Source: Actinomadura alba (GTDB taxonomy: Bacteria > Actinomycetota > Actinomycetes > Streptosporangiales > Streptosporangiaceae). From it: a stretch of DNA of 64,000 nt. The stretch spans positions 1 through 64,000 of the forward strand of contig NZ_JABVEC010000007.1 in NCBI RefSeq assembly GCF_014323705.1. The letters run 5' to 3'. Positions 1 through 10,150 of this stretch are shown one piece after another. Every line of letters begins with the position of its first letter. Positions within the stretch are counted from its first letter, which is position 1. Below the pieces are notes generated by a model. That model did not search any database. It was given only the letters and a program-made list of their open reading frames with translations, and was not told the origin of the DNA. A program made the translations under genes and the position numbers.

Positions 1-30
1 AAGCCCTCGGGCATGGCGGAACCGGTGGCT

Positions 31-1281
31 TCACCCGATGGCCGGCGGTCCTCCCGCCTCGCCCACCGTGCGGAGCCCCCGGTATGCCTCTCGCAGCTCG
101 GCCGCTTCGGGAAGCCGCAGTGCCTCGACGGCGGCGACCACCTCGGCCGCGCGCCAGTGGTTCGACGGCACGAGCACGCCGCTCGCGATCGCCGCATGGG
201 TCAGGTGGACGGCCTCGTCAGGTTGATCGGCGGACAGTAGTGCCAGCGACAGGTCCAAGCGCGCGGACGCGGCCCGACGCGGACGCGGCGGGCCTTCTTC
301 CGCGGATTCCAGCCGGGCGAGGACCCGCCGGGCGTACGGCTCGGCAGACGGGTCTCCGAGCCATGACAGCGTCGTGGCGGCATAGGCGTCGCCTTTCGCC
401 GGGTCGTATCGGTAATGATGCTCAGGCCGGTCGGGCATGGGCAACGGCTCTACCAGCCGGGCGACCCGATCGAGCGACTTGTGGGTCTCCGGCCGGGCGC
501 CGAGCCGTGCCCAGGCCCGGCCCTCCTGCGCCGTCGCCTGGACATAGGCGGAGCTGCTCTTAGGCGCAACCGTCTGCGCCCCCTTGGACAGGGTCACAGC
601 GCGCTGGTAGTCGCCGTCGGTGAGGGCCCGCCACGCCTCCGTCTCCAGGCACCACGCCGCGATCTCTGGATGGTCGGCGTGCTCGGCCATCTGAGCGGCC
701 GCCCGCAAGCGCGCCGTCGCGGCCGACCGTTGGTGGAGGTCGGTGTGGCAGGTCGCCGCCAGGAGCGACAGCCATCCGCCGACGACCAGCAGGCGGCGAT
801 GTTCCGTGAGCGTCTTGCGGCCATCCAGCAGTTGCATGACGTAAGAGAGGGTCCGCCGAACGCGGCGGAGCAGTTCGGCCGGTGGCGTGCCGGGGTAGGC
901 GATGGCGAATTCGTCGACGACCATCTCCAGCACCTCGAGCGTCTCCGCTCCGACATCGCTGGCGGCCGCTCGACGTGCCAGTTCGAGGGCTTCGAGCTCG
1001 TCATCGAAGTCCGCGGCGTCGGGCAGTTCGGCCATTGCGGGGCGCAGGAACAACGCCGCCTCAGGCACACCGAACGCGGTGGCGTAGGCGCCGGCCCAGT
1101 CTCGGGGGAAGTGCCTTCCGTTCTCCCAGTCGCGAATCTGCCGGGTGAGGGAGTCAAGTGATCCGTATGCATGGCCGGCAGCGCGCAGGAGCCGCCGGGC
1201 CATCTCCCGCTTGTTCCAGCCGCGCGCCTCACGCTCGGCTCGCAACCGTACGGCCCATCCAGGACGTTCGCTGTCGCTCAT
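31..1281 (-). CDS. XRE-family regulator with helical repeat C-terminus
   Basis: DNA-binding regulator of about 416 residues. Residues 8-75 form a Cro/CI-type helix-turn-helix (AVRLRAEREARGWNKREMAR, then RQIRDWENGRHFPRDWAGAY). The rest is an all-helical, Ala/Leu-rich TPR-like region, as in the long XRE regulators of Streptosporangiales. An in-frame start 27 codons upstream is possible, but the ATG at 1281 (MSDSERPG) begins directly ahead of the HTH and was preferred. The gene is divergent from the frameshifted small gene at 1422. A paralogue of that small gene sits beside another XRE gene near 31.4 kb, so the two types are probably functional partners. Target and ligand are unknown. Confidence 0.8.
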   Translation of the reverse strand: MSDSERPGWAVRLRAEREARGWNKREMARRLLRAAGHAYGSLDSLTRQIRDWENGRHFPRDWAGAYATAFGVPEAALFLRPAMAELPDAADFDDELEALELARRAAASDVGAETLEVLEMVVDEFAIAYPGTPPAELLRRVRRTLSYVMQLLDGRKTLTEHRRLLVVGGWLSLLAATCHTDLHQRSAATARLRAAAQMAEHADHPEIAAWCLETEAWRALTDGDYQRAVTLSKGAQTVAPKSSSAYVQATAQEGRAWARLGARPETHKSLDRVARLVEPLPMPDRPEHHYRYDPAKGDAYAATTLSWLGDPSAEPYARRVLARLESAEEGPPRPRRAASARLDLSLALLSADQPDEAVHLTHAAIASGVLVPSNHWRAAEVVAAVEALRLPEAAELREAYRGLRTVGEAGGPPAIG

Positions 1282-1421
1282 CCGCGTGCACCAATCGCAA
1301 GCCTCGAACATACGGAGGGCGAGGTCTCCGCGCCTTCTCCGCCAGTATCCGTCTCCCGGCACCAGGTGCGCAGGGCTTCACTGGCTGTGACCAAGAGGAA
1401 CTCAGGGAGGAGACGGTCACG

Positions 1422-1851
1422 GTGCACGCTCAACGGTCCTCGGACCCTCCACGGCTCTATTCCTGGACTGTCGCGGGTGGAGCGGGCGCCGGAGCCATTG
1501 GCGTCACTGACGACCACGACCTTGCCCTGAACAATGTCGTGGATGCACTGAAGAGCGCCCCGGCCGGATCTCGCGGACTCGTCCACCGCGTGATGCTGAG
1601 CTTCCACCGCGTCGCCTATGTCTATGAGGGCCTTGGCTCGCTGCCGGATCGACCCGGCCGGGGATGTGGCATGGGACGACATCCCTCCGCCGTCCGCGTG
1701 GACCCATGTCCGGCCGATGTACACCGACCCCGGCCAAGCCCTCGACGACGCCATCCCGCCCGAGGCTCTCGCCGCCGGCTTCCTCGACCTCCAGGCGCAC
1801 AAGGAGCGTCTGGAACAGACCACGGCCTCCAGTACGACGGACGGGCGGTGA
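1422..1851 (+). pseudogene. Frameshifted paralogue of the 146-aa protein at 30954-31394
   Basis: Not a recognised family. A GTG at 1422 follows a good ribosome site (GGGAGGAG). Frame one reads PPRLYSWTV...GSRGLVHRVMLSFHRVAYVYEGL. Homology then resumes in another frame with ARCRIDPAGDVAWDD and PPSAWTHVRPMYTDP through HKERLEQ. The intact paralogue at 30954-31394 reads through as YVYEGLIARGRF...VVWDKVSPPSAWTH, so about two bases are missing near position 1635. It could be a true pseudogene, a sequencing error or, less likely, programmed frameshifting. The ORF is otherwise free of stops. Confidence 0.7.
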
Positions 1852-1879
1852 CCCGTGGGCATCTCGTGGGTCTGAAAAC

Positions 1880-1911
1880 GTGGACGTGCCGAGCGCGGAC
1901 GGCACGTCCAC
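1880..1911. terminator. Hairpin, 11-bp perfect stem
   Basis: GTGGACGTGCC and GGCACGTCCAC pair perfectly around a 10-nt loop, 29 bases past the stop of the frameshifted gene. A smaller hairpin (CCATCCC/GGGATGG) follows directly. There is no U-tract, as is usual in this GC range. Confidence 0.6.
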
Positions 1912-2097
1912 ACCATCCCCGGGATGGAACTCCCGGGAAGGCGCCGGAGTCAGGCCAAGCCCCCGTGGCCCGGCCGGCGCGCGTACGGCCACGGCGCCGG
2001 TCTGGTCATTCCGGCGCCGTGGCCGTCGCTCGGTACTCGTTGGGGAGAAGCGCCCGAACAGGGCGGGCCCAGAGATCCTGGATCGTCGGCATCAGCG

Positions 2098-2766
2098 CTA
2101 GGCACGCACGTCGCGGATGACGCCGACGAGGTCGCGGGTGACGGAGCGGAAGCCCGGCAGCCGCGACATCGACACCATGCGCTTGACCAGCGGAACCGTA
2201 CGATCGACCAGCAGGTAGGTCTTGCGGCAGCCCGGTGAGCTGTCATGCACCCAGTACAGAACGATGCCCATCGAGTAGAGCCACAGCAGTTCGGGCAGTT
2301 CCTCGCGGAAGTCGGAGTCGATCTTCAGGTTGGAGCCGTCGACGACCTCGCGGTAGATGGCGATGGCGCCCTTGCGGGACGGGCCCGACTCGGCACTGAA
2401 CGGGTTGAGCGGGCTGGTCGGCTCGGCGGCGAACTTGAAGAACTTCCCGGCGAAGGCGTGGTAGGGCACCATCGTGTCGATTCTGGCCTTGAGCACACCC
2501 AGCAGCCGTGGCGCGAAGTCGCGCTCCCGGTCGAGCACCGCACGGCAGGCGGCGTTGTGCTCCTCCTGCAGTTGGTCGTAGTACGCCTGGATCAGCTCTT
2601 CCTTGGAACCGAAGTAGTAGTAGGCGTTGCCGACCGAGACGCCCGCCTCCTTGGCGATGCCCCGCATCGTCGTCGCCTCGTAGCCACGTTCACGGAACAA
2701 CCGGAGCGCCGTCTCGACGATCAACGTCCGGGTGTGTTCGGACTTCACGGCCTTGGGCTCGGTCAC
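2098..2766 (-). CDS. TetR/AcrR-family transcriptional regulator
   Basis: One-component repressor of about 222 residues. The N-terminal TetR helix-turn-helix is clear (IVETALRLFRERGYEATTMR, then KEAGVSVGNAYYYFGSKEEL). The C-terminal two thirds is a divergent ligand-binding domain. The GTG at 2766 (VTEPKAVKSEHTR) is preferred over an in-frame upstream start at 2835, because the extension is Arg-rich and unlike the family. It is followed by the sigma/membrane-protein pair transcribed the same way, with a gap of about 105 bases. The ligand cannot be predicted. Confidence 0.9.
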   Translation of the reverse strand: MTEPKAVKSEHTRTLIVETALRLFRERGYEATTMRGIAKEAGVSVGNAYYYFGSKEELIQAYYDQLQEEHNAACRAVLDRERDFAPRLLGVLKARIDTMVPYHAFAGKFFKFAAEPTSPLNPFSAESGPSRKGAIAIYREVVDGSNLKIDSDFREELPELLWLYSMGIVLYWVHDSSPGCRKTYLLVDRTVPLVKRMVSMSRLPGFRSVTRDLVGVIRDVRA

Positions 2767-2770
2767 CCTG

Positions 2771-2788
2771 CGATCGTAGTCGCGCGCC
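2771..2788 (+). repeat. 18-bp exact direct repeat, copy 1
   Basis: An 18-bp sequence starting CGATCGTAGTCGCGC lies 4 bases upstream of the TetR start. An identical copy lies at 4620-4637, upstream of the sigma-factor gene. Read on the minus strand it contains TACGAT, a possible -10 element, so it may be promoter or operator sequence shared by the two minus-strand units. Confidence 0.4.
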
Positions 2789-2871
2789 ACGGCGGGTCCG
2801 GGCCGAGAGCGCGCTCCCCGCCGGTGCCGTACCACCCGCTCCCCTGTTCACCACCCGGCCGCCACCAGCCG

Positions 2872-3927
2872 TCACCGGCCCCCGCCTCGGGCCGGCAACG
2901 GCCACGAGCACGCCCCGTCCACGTCCCCCACGACCGTCCCGGCCGCGATCCGGCCAAGCTCCCCCTCGGTCGGCCCGGCGTCGTCGCTGGTATCGACGGT
3001 GAGCAGCCGGCCGCCGCCGAGGTCCACGGCGACCTTCCGGACGAACGTTGTCTCGTCGTGCGGCTCCAGGGTGACGATGCTACGGGCGGGGCGGCCCCCG
3101 ATCCGCAGCGGAACACCCCGGCGGGGCAAGGCGCCGCGGCTCACAATGACGCTGACCGAGCGCAGGGCACTGGACGCGAGCAGGTCCGCCCGGCAGCCCG
3201 AGTCGGTCGCGCGCACAGCGAAGAGGACGGTGACGTACGACCGCGGCAGCCAGCCCACCGACAGCGGCTGTACGACCGTCGTCGCCCCGTCGGGGACCAC
3301 CGATCGAGCGACCCGCTCGGCATCGTCGCACGTGCCGAGATTCAGGGTCTCGACGGACACCACCTGTCCGGCCGTGGGCCGCCAGGCCACCACGCACCTC
3401 CGGCCGTCCCGGAGCCGCAGGGCCGGATGCCCGCGGACGGTGAGCCGAACCGCCTCCGGCTGCCGCCGGAGCGAGTCGAAGTAGTCCTCAAGACCGCCTT
3501 GCGTGCGCCCGCTCGCGCTGACCGAGAGCAGCGGAGCCCGCTCGTTCGAGGTGCCGTCGCCGCGCAGCGCCGACGACCAGATGCGCTCCTGCCGCGCTCC
3601 CTTCCTCGGACCGACCCTGCGCGTCACCTCGGCCAGGCCCGGTGGCACCCAGGTCGGCCGGTAGAGGAGCGTCACCGACGCAGGCGGCGTGTCGAGCGGG
3701 ACCGGACGTTCGATCGGCTCCGGCCGCTCGGTCAGCGCGTACCGTCCCACCATGACGGCGGGCACCGCCACGGCAGCGGCGAGGGCGGCCGCGACGCCCC
3801 GGGTGATCGCACGCCGCCGGCGGGCACGCTCCGCGCGCACCCCGAACCGTGCGAGCACCTGGCCCGGGTCCGGTGCGTCCGCCGCCTGCCGCTCGAACTC
3901 CTGGCGGATCAACTCGTCGGTGGTCAT
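2872..3927 (-). CDS. Single-pass membrane protein paired with SigE-type sigma factor
   Basis: A 351-residue protein with a short charged cytoplasmic N-terminus (MTTDELIRQEFERQA), one membrane segment at about residues 40-62 (Ala/Val-rich, ending VGRYALTE) and a large extracytoplasmic domain. It lies 19 bases downstream of the SigE-family sigma gene. That layout is typical of actinobacterial sigma/membrane-regulator pairs. Whether it acts as an anti-sigma factor is inference, because no zinc anti-sigma HxxxCxxC motif is visible. The ATG at 3927 follows GGAGG and was chosen over a start 13 codons upstream. Confidence 0.75.
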   Translation of the reverse strand: MTTDELIRQEFERQAADAPDPGQVLARFGVRAERARRRRAITRGVAAALAAAVAVPAVMVGRYALTERPEPIERPVPLDTPPASVTLLYRPTWVPPGLAEVTRRVGPRKGARQERIWSSALRGDGTSNERAPLLSVSASGRTQGGLEDYFDSLRRQPEAVRLTVRGHPALRLRDGRRCVVAWRPTAGQVVSVETLNLGTCDDAERVARSVVPDGATTVVQPLSVGWLPRSYVTVLFAVRATDSGCRADLLASSALRSVSVIVSRGALPRRGVPLRIGGRPARSIVTLEPHDETTFVRKVAVDLGGGRLLTVDTSDDAGPTEGELGRIAAGTVVGDVDGACSWPLPARGGGR

Positions 3928-3946
3928 CCGGCTCCTCCCGGCGGAA

Positions 3947-4456
3947 TCATGACTTGGCGGAATCACGTCGCGGATCCGGCCTACGGTGTTCGAGCCTGAG
4001 CCCGGAGAGTGCGCGGGACTCGTGTGAACGCACGGTCGCCTCGGAACAGCCGAGAACGCCGGAGATCTCGGCGGTGGTCAGGCCCTCGTAGTAGCGGAGC
4101 GCCAGCACGGCCCGCTGCCGAGGCGGGAGCGCCGCCAGCCCGGACCAGATCGCGTCGCGTTCGTCGAATCGGCGGGCCGGGTCGTCCTGCGGTTCGATGG
4201 CCGCGTCGAGCGTCCGGTCCGCGGCCGGGACCTCCCGAGAGGAGCGCCGCCGCCGCCACGACAGGTACTCGTTGGTGATCATCCGTTTGAGGTACGCCTC
4301 CGGCGCGTCCATCGCGCGGATCCGCCGCCAGCGCCGCTGCGCCCGGATCAGCACGTCCTGGACGACGTCCTCGGCCCGATGCGGGTCACCGGTGAGGGCC
4401 GTGGCGAAGCGCAGTAACGCGGGAAGTCGTGCGGCGAGGAACTCCTCGAAGCCCAC
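3947..4456 (-). CDS. SigE-family RNA polymerase sigma factor
   Basis: A 169-residue ECF sigma factor. It has region 2 (FATALTGDPHRAEDVVQDVL, then RRWRRI) and region 4 with a helix-turn-helix (LPPRQRAVLALRYYEGLTTA, then CSEATVRSHESRALSGLR). The opening MGFEEFLAARLPALLRFATA is characteristic of the actinobacterial SigE (SigE-family sigma-70) group. It forms an operon with the downstream single-pass membrane protein, its probable regulator. The stimulus is not predictable from sequence. Confidence 0.92.
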   Translation of the reverse strand: MGFEEFLAARLPALLRFATALTGDPHRAEDVVQDVLIRAQRRWRRIRAMDAPEAYLKRMITNEYLSWRRRRSSREVPAADRTLDAAIEPQDDPARRFDERDAIWSGLAALPPRQRAVLALRYYEGLTTAEISGVLGCSEATVRSHESRALSGLRLEHRRPDPRRDSAKS

Positions 4457-4544
4457 CGGAACTCCTCATCTCCCGACCCTCGGTCCTCGGTCACTCCTTC
4501 AACGTCCCGAGCGGGCCCGTTCGTTGAGTCGCGGCACAACGGAA

Positions 4545-4571
4545 AACGGCCCGGAGTGACTCCGGGCCGTT
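4545..4571. terminator. Terminator hairpin between AraC and sigma genes
   Basis: A perfect 12-bp stem (AACGGCCCGGAG / CTCCGGGCCGTT) with a 3-nt loop. It lies between the AraC regulator, transcribed leftwards and ending at 4747, and the sigma gene. The position suits termination of the araC-type transcript. Confidence 0.75.
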
Positions 4572-4619
4572 CACCTGCGAGTTCGTCGTCTCCGGCGGGC
4601 GGTCAGGCCGGCTCGGCCG

Positions 4620-4637
4620 CGATCGTAGTCGCGCGCC
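4620..4637 (+). repeat. 18-bp exact direct repeat, copy 2
   Basis: Identical to 2771-2788 (begins CGATCGTAGTCGCGC). It lies between the AraC gene end and the sigma-factor promoter. See copy 1 for the possible promoter role. Confidence 0.4.
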
Positions 4638-4746
4638 GTCGTATTCCCCGGCTCCTCGGGCGAGCAAGTCCGCTGGAGCAACCGGCCACCCAACCCAGCG
4701 GCGCAGTCACCCGGCTACCCGACAGCCTCTGACTGAGCGCGGCGCA

Positions 4747-5577
4747 TCACGGGCCTGCCGCCCGAAAACGGTCGCGATACGCCGTCGGGCTGAATGCGAA
4801 GAAGTGCCCGAACCGGCGACTGGCGTAGTTGGGATCGGACCAGCCGACCATCCTGCCGATCGCCGCGACGGAAAGCTCCGTCTCGATCAGCAGCGCCGCA
4901 GCGCGTTCCGCACGCAGCCTGCCCAAATAGGTCATCGGCGGCATGCCGAACCGCGCGGTGAACAGGCGCGCCAAGTAGGAGGGCGACAGGTTCACCGAGG
5001 CGGCGAGTTCGGTGAGAGTCCAGGGGTGCTGGATGTCGTCTTCCAGCAGTCGTGCCGCCGCAGGTACCGCGGGGTGCATGTCACCGGCCGGGACCGGAGG
5101 GAGGGCGGCGGTCGTTCCACCGAGCACGCAGAGCAGTAGCCCCACCCGTACGGCATGCGCCACTCCGGCCGCATCATCGTTAAGCGCGGCGAAACCTGCC
5201 TCGGCGACCTGAAGCGCCGCGGCATCGAGCTGGAGCGAAGTGCAGGAGGTGTTCAGCACTCGGCCGAGCCGTGGCTCCGCGCGCAGCCAGGCCAGCTCGT
5301 GCCGGAACACCTCCGGGCCGACGTAGACGTTGTGCACCACCAGCCCACGGCAGTCTCGGTAGCCGTGCCAGTCCCCGGGGCGCAGCAGCACCGCCGATCC
5401 ACGCTCGAGGGCCCACTCACCGCCGGCCGAGACGTGCGTTGCCGTGCCCGCGGTGACCACGGCCAGCTCGATGAAGTCATGGCCGTGGGCCTCGGTATCG
5501 CGCTGCAACTCGTACCGCTCAAAAACGACCGGCGGACGGCCCGGCGCGAGGACATCGGCCCGCCGAACGCGGTGCAT
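4747..5577 (-). CDS. AraC-family regulator
   Basis: A 276-residue regulator. The N-terminal cupin-like sensor includes AHGHDFIELAVVTAGTATH and LRPGDWHGY. The C-terminal AraC double helix-turn-helix includes WTLTELAASVNLSPSYLARL and LSVAAIGRMVGWSDPNYASR. The ATG at 5577 follows GGAG. The gene is divergent from a phytanoyl-CoA-dioxygenase-family gene, and this pairing is common in actinobacteria and proteobacteria. Two direct repeats 21 bp apart in the shared promoter are a natural binding site for it. Confidence 0.92.
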   Translation of the reverse strand: MHRVRRADVLAPGRPPVVFERYELQRDTEAHGHDFIELAVVTAGTATHVSAGGEWALERGSAVLLRPGDWHGYRDCRGLVVHNVYVGPEVFRHELAWLRAEPRLGRVLNTSCTSLQLDAAALQVAEAGFAALNDDAAGVAHAVRVGLLLCVLGGTTAALPPVPAGDMHPAVPAAARLLEDDIQHPWTLTELAASVNLSPSYLARLFTARFGMPPMTYLGRLRAERAAALLIETELSVAAIGRMVGWSDPNYASRRFGHFFAFSPTAYRDRFRAAGP

Positions 5578-5608
5578 CGACACTCCTCTCGCCCGCAGAC
5601 AGCAAGAT

Positions 5609-5637
5609 TGTGCTAGGGCCCGGCGCTCCTGTGCTAG
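5609..5637. promoter_or_regulatory. Candidate AraC operator: 8-bp direct repeat spaced 21 bp
   Basis: TGTGCTAG occurs at 5609-5616 and again at 5630-5637, exactly 21 bp (two helical turns) start to start, in the divergent promoter. AraC-family proteins typically bind direct half-sites with this spacing. The assignment is inference from position and spacing. Confidence 0.55.
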
Positions 5638-5671
5638 CCGCCGGACCGCCACGACAGCGACGGTTACCAGT

Positions 5672-6454
5672 ATGAACATCGGCACTCAGCACTCGCGCAC
5701 CACACCGGACGACCTCAGCGACGAGATGGTTTCGGCCTACCGCCGGGAGGGTTTCATCCACCTGCCCGGGGTCATCTCGGCCCAGGACGCCAAGCGGTTC
5801 GCCGACGCGGCCATGACCGCCCGGCGTGCCCTGACCGACCATCACTCCGGAGCGATCTTCACCCAGCTGTTGCAACTCTGGCAGCACGACCAGACGTTGC
5901 GTGAGCTGACCCTGAACCCGGACCTGGCCGACCTCGCGACGAAGCTGGCCGGGGTCCCGCTGCGGCTGTGGCATGACCAGCTCCTGATCAAGGAACCGCG
6001 CAACGGAGCCGCGACCGAGTTCCACCAGGACCAGCCGTACTGGCCGCATGCCGGGTCGCGGCATGCGCTCTCGGCCTGGATCGCGCTGGTGGACATCCCC
6101 GTCGAGCGCGGCTGCATGACCTTCATCCCGGGCTCCCAGCACCTGGACGGACTAAGGCCGCAGGACCTCGCGGACAGCGCGGATCTGCTCGGGCTGGCTC
6201 CGGAGCTGATCTGGGAGCGGCGGGTGACCGTGCCGCTGCGCGCGGGCGACTGCACGTTCCACAACGCCCACCTCGCGCACAGCGCCACCCCCAACTTCAC
6301 CGACGATCCCCGCGTCGCACACGTCGTGATCTACGTGGACGCCGATGTGACCTTCGCCGCCGAACCCTCGCATGTCGTCACCGACCGGCTCGGCCTCACC
6401 GTGGGCGGCCCGCTGCCCGACGAGCACTTCCCCCGCTTCGGCACTATCGGGTAG
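5672..6454 (+). CDS. Phytanoyl-CoA dioxygenase (PhyH) family protein
   Basis: A 260-residue Fe(II)/2-oxoglutarate oxygenase. The facial-triad His and Asp are in FHQDQPYWPH, the distal His is in FHNAHLAHSA, and the 2-oxoglutarate-binding Arg is in the DDPRVAHVVIY region. The ATG at 5672 opens MNIGTQHSR. The open frame continues upstream, but that part overlaps the divergent promoter and does not look coded. The divergent AraC regulator suggests induction by the substrate, which is unknown. PhyH relatives hydroxylate diverse small molecules, so phytanoyl-CoA itself should not be assumed. Confidence 0.88.
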   Translation: MNIGTQHSRTTPDDLSDEMVSAYRREGFIHLPGVISAQDAKRFADAAMTARRALTDHHSGAIFTQLLQLWQHDQTLRELTLNPDLADLATKLAGVPLRLWHDQLLIKEPRNGAATEFHQDQPYWPHAGSRHALSAWIALVDIPVERGCMTFIPGSQHLDGLRPQDLADSADLLGLAPELIWERRVTVPLRAGDCTFHNAHLAHSATPNFTDDPRVAHVVIYVDADVTFAAEPSHVVTDRLGLTVGGPLPDEHFPRFGTIG

Positions 6455-6529
6455 CGCGGAGCGCCTGGATGGACCAGTCGAAGGCCGGGTCAGCGTCGGT
6501 CCGGATTGTTCCCGGCCGGATTCAGCACG

Positions 6530-7602
<1,073 letters not shown>

Positions 7603-7606
<4 letters not shown>

Positions 7607-8886
7607 CTGCCGGTGCCTCCGTAAACGACCGCCTCGACCTGATCGGCGTCGAGGTCGAAGGCGGCGTGCGCACTCTGCACCGCGGCGTCGATGTCGTCCT
7701 GGTCGACGATGACCGAGATCCGGATCTCCGAGGTGGAGATCATCTCGATGTTCACGCCCGCGTTCGCGATCGCGCCGAACAGCCGCGCGGTCACCCCCGG
7801 GTGCGAGCGCATGCCCGCACCGATGAGCGACACCTTCCCGATTCGGTCGTCATAGCGCAGCGATTCGAAGCCGATCCGCTCCTTGACCTTGTTGAGGGCG
7901 GCCATCGCCGTCTGTCCGTCGGTGCGCGGCAGCGTGAACGAAATGTCCGTACGCCCGGTCGCGGCGGCCGACACGTTCTGCACGATCATGTCGAGGTTGA
8001 TCTCGGCGTCGGACAGCACCTGGAAGATCGTGGCGGCCTCGCCGACCTTGTCGGGCACCCCCACAACGGTGATCTTCGCTTCGCTCCGGTCGTGCGCCAC
8101 ACCGGAAATGATCGCTTGCTCCATCTCGCCGTCCTCGGTGTCCGTGGCCTCGATGCTGTCCCTGACCCACGTACCCACTCGCTGGCTGAACGAGGACCGC
8201 ACATGGATCGGCATGTTGTAGCGCCGCGCGTACTCCACACAGCGCAGGTGCAGGATCTTGGCTCCGCACGCGGCCATCTCGAGCATCTCCTCGAAGGAGA
8301 TCTGCGGGATGCGCCGTGCGGACGGCACGATCCGCGGGTCGGCGGTGAAGATCCCATCGACGTCGGAGTAGATCTCGCAGACATCGGCGTTGAGCGCGGC
8401 GGCCAGTGCCACGGCCGTGGTGTCGGAGCCGCCCCGGCCGAGCGTGGTGATGTCCTTGGAGTCCTGGGAGACCCCCTGGAAGCCGGCCACGATGCAGATC
8501 GAGCCCTCGTCCAGGGCGCTGCGGATCCGGCCGGGCGTCACGTCGATGATGCGGGCCTTGCCGTGCGAGCCGTCGGTGATCACCCCGGCCTGGGAGCCGG
8601 TGAACGACCGCGCCTCATGACCCAGATTGGCGATGGCCATGGCGAGCAGCGCCATCGAGATCCGCTCTCCGGCCGTCAGGAGCATGTCCAGCTCACGCCC
8701 CGGCGGAAGCGGACTGATCTGCTCGGCCAGATCGATCAGTTCATCTGTCGTGTCACCCATCGCCGACACCACGACGACGACATCGTTGCCCGCCTTCTTC
8801 GTGGCGACGATGCGCTGGGCGACCCGCTTCACACCGTCGGCGTCGGCGACGGAGGAGCCACCGTACTTCTGCACGACAAGGGCCAC
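7603..8886 (-). CDS. lysC: Aspartate kinase
   Basis: Phosphorylates aspartate as the first, feedback-controlled step of the aspartate pathway. A 427-residue protein. The kinase domain starts [18 protein letters not shown], and two ACT domains form the C-terminal 170 residues (for example [20 protein letters not shown]). In Corynebacterium and relatives an internal start yields a beta subunit made of the ACT region. The Met at 8124 (MEQAIISGV) is in the matching place here, so an overlapping beta subunit is possible but not shown. Confidence 0.97.
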
Positions 8887-8991
8887 GAGTGTGCGCTCCT
8901 CGGATCGGGATCAGGAGTACCGGCCGTCGAGTCTACCCAGGTCGTGGACCCGTGACATGACCAGTGCATCCCGCAAGGTGAGACACCGGTA

Positions 8992-9555
8992 TCAGGGGGT
9001 GGCGACGGGCTCGGTCTCGACGTCGAGCCTGGCGCCGGCCACCACGGCGTGCAGTGCCCTCAGCGCCGCACCGGCGTGGTTGCCCCAGTGGTTGAAGTAG
9101 CTGTACTGCCACCACCACAGGGCCTCCAGCGGGCGGCCCTTCTCGTAGTGCCGCAGGCCGTGGATCAGATCGCTGGCGACGTCGACCAGGTCGTCGGAGA
9201 GCCGGTACGACGTCGACTCGTTGTCCTTGTACGGGTCGAAGACCTCGGTGTAGTCGTCGACGAGGGCCAGCCGCTCGGCGAGCCCCTGCCGTACGGCGTC
9301 GAGGTCGGGGTCCTCGCCCACCTCGGGCTCCCAGTTGTCCGGCAGGATCACATCGGCGCTGGCCCCGAGCTGCGCCCCCGCGAGGATCACCTGCGAGACC
9401 TCGAGCAACAGCAAAGGCACGGTGTGCGCGCCCGCCTCACCACGCGCCACCGCCTCGAGCCCGCCGAGGTAGTTCCTGACGTGGAGCGCCACCCGCTCGG
9501 CAAGGGTGTTCCAGTCCTCTGCGGTGTTGAAGTCTGCGGTGTTGAAACTAGACAT
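8992..9555 (-). CDS. DUF5063 domain protein
   Basis: A 187-residue acidic helical protein of the DUF5063 family. Typical parts are [17 protein letters not shown], a [14 protein letters not shown] loop and an aromatic C-terminal patch ([17 protein letters not shown]). It overlaps the 3' end of recR by 8 bp and is therefore cotranscribed with recR-ybaB-dnaX, a conserved actinobacterial arrangement. The function is unknown. The linkage to recR suggests, without proof, a DNA-maintenance role. Confidence 0.85.
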   Translation of the reverse strand: MSSFNTADFNTAEDWNTLAERVALHVRNYLGGLEAVARGEAGAHTVPLLLLEVSQVILAGAQLGASADVILPDNWEPEVGEDPDLDAVRQGLAERLALVDDYTEVFDPYKDNESTSYRLSDDLVDVASDLIHGLRHYEKGRPLEALWWWQYSYFNHWGNHAGAALRALHAVVAGARLDVETEPVATP

Positions 9556-10147
9556 CGAGGAGCCTCCTTCCTTCGAACGCGCGGCCCAGTGTGACCTCGT
9601 CCGCGTACTCGAGGTCGCCTCCCACGGGGAGGCCGCTGGCCAGGCGGGTAACAGTGATGCCCATGGGTTTCACGAGCCTTGCGAGGTAGGTGGCCGTCGC
9701 CTCACCCTCCAGGTTGGGGTCGGTGGCGAGGATCAGCTCGGTGACCTCACCATCGGCGAGGCGCTGCATCAGTTCCTTGATGCGCAGTTCCTCGGGGCCG
9801 ATCCCCTCGATCGGGCTGATCGCCCCTCCGAGCACGTGATAGCGCCCGCGGAACTCGCGGGTCTTCTCGACCGCGACGACGTCCTTGGACTCTTCGACGA
9901 CACAGATGATGCACGGATCCCGTCGCGGGTCGCGGCAGATGCGGCACTCCTCGGCCTCGGCCACGTTGCCGCACGTTCGGCAGAACCGGACCTTGTCCTT
10001 CACCTCCTTGAGCGCGTCGCTGAGCCGGCTCACATCGGCCGGATCGGCGGCGAGGAGGTGAAAGGCGATCCGCTGCGCACTCTTGGGACCGACGCCGGGC
10101 AGCCTGCCCAACTCGTCGATGAGGTTCTGGACGACGCCTTCGTACAT
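9548..10147 (-). CDS. recR: Recombination mediator RecR
   Basis: Works with RecO/RecF to load RecA at gaps. A 199-residue protein. The N-terminal HhH region is [20 protein letters not shown]. The C4 zinc finger is [16 protein letters not shown]. The Toprim domain carries [14 protein letters not shown] and [15 protein letters not shown]. It lies 3 bp downstream of ybaB and overlaps DUF5063, in one minus-strand operon. Confidence 0.97.
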   Translation of the reverse strand: MYEGVVQNLIDELGRLPGVGPKSAQRIAFHLLAADPADVSRLSDALKEVKDKVRFCRTCGNVAEAEECRICRDPRRDPCIICVVEESKDVVAVEKTREFRGRYHVLGGAISPIEGIGPEELRIKELMQRLADGEVTELILATDPNLEGEATATYLARLVKPMGITVTRLASGLPVGGDLEYADEVTLGRAFEGRRLLDV

Positions 10148-10150
10148 CGA

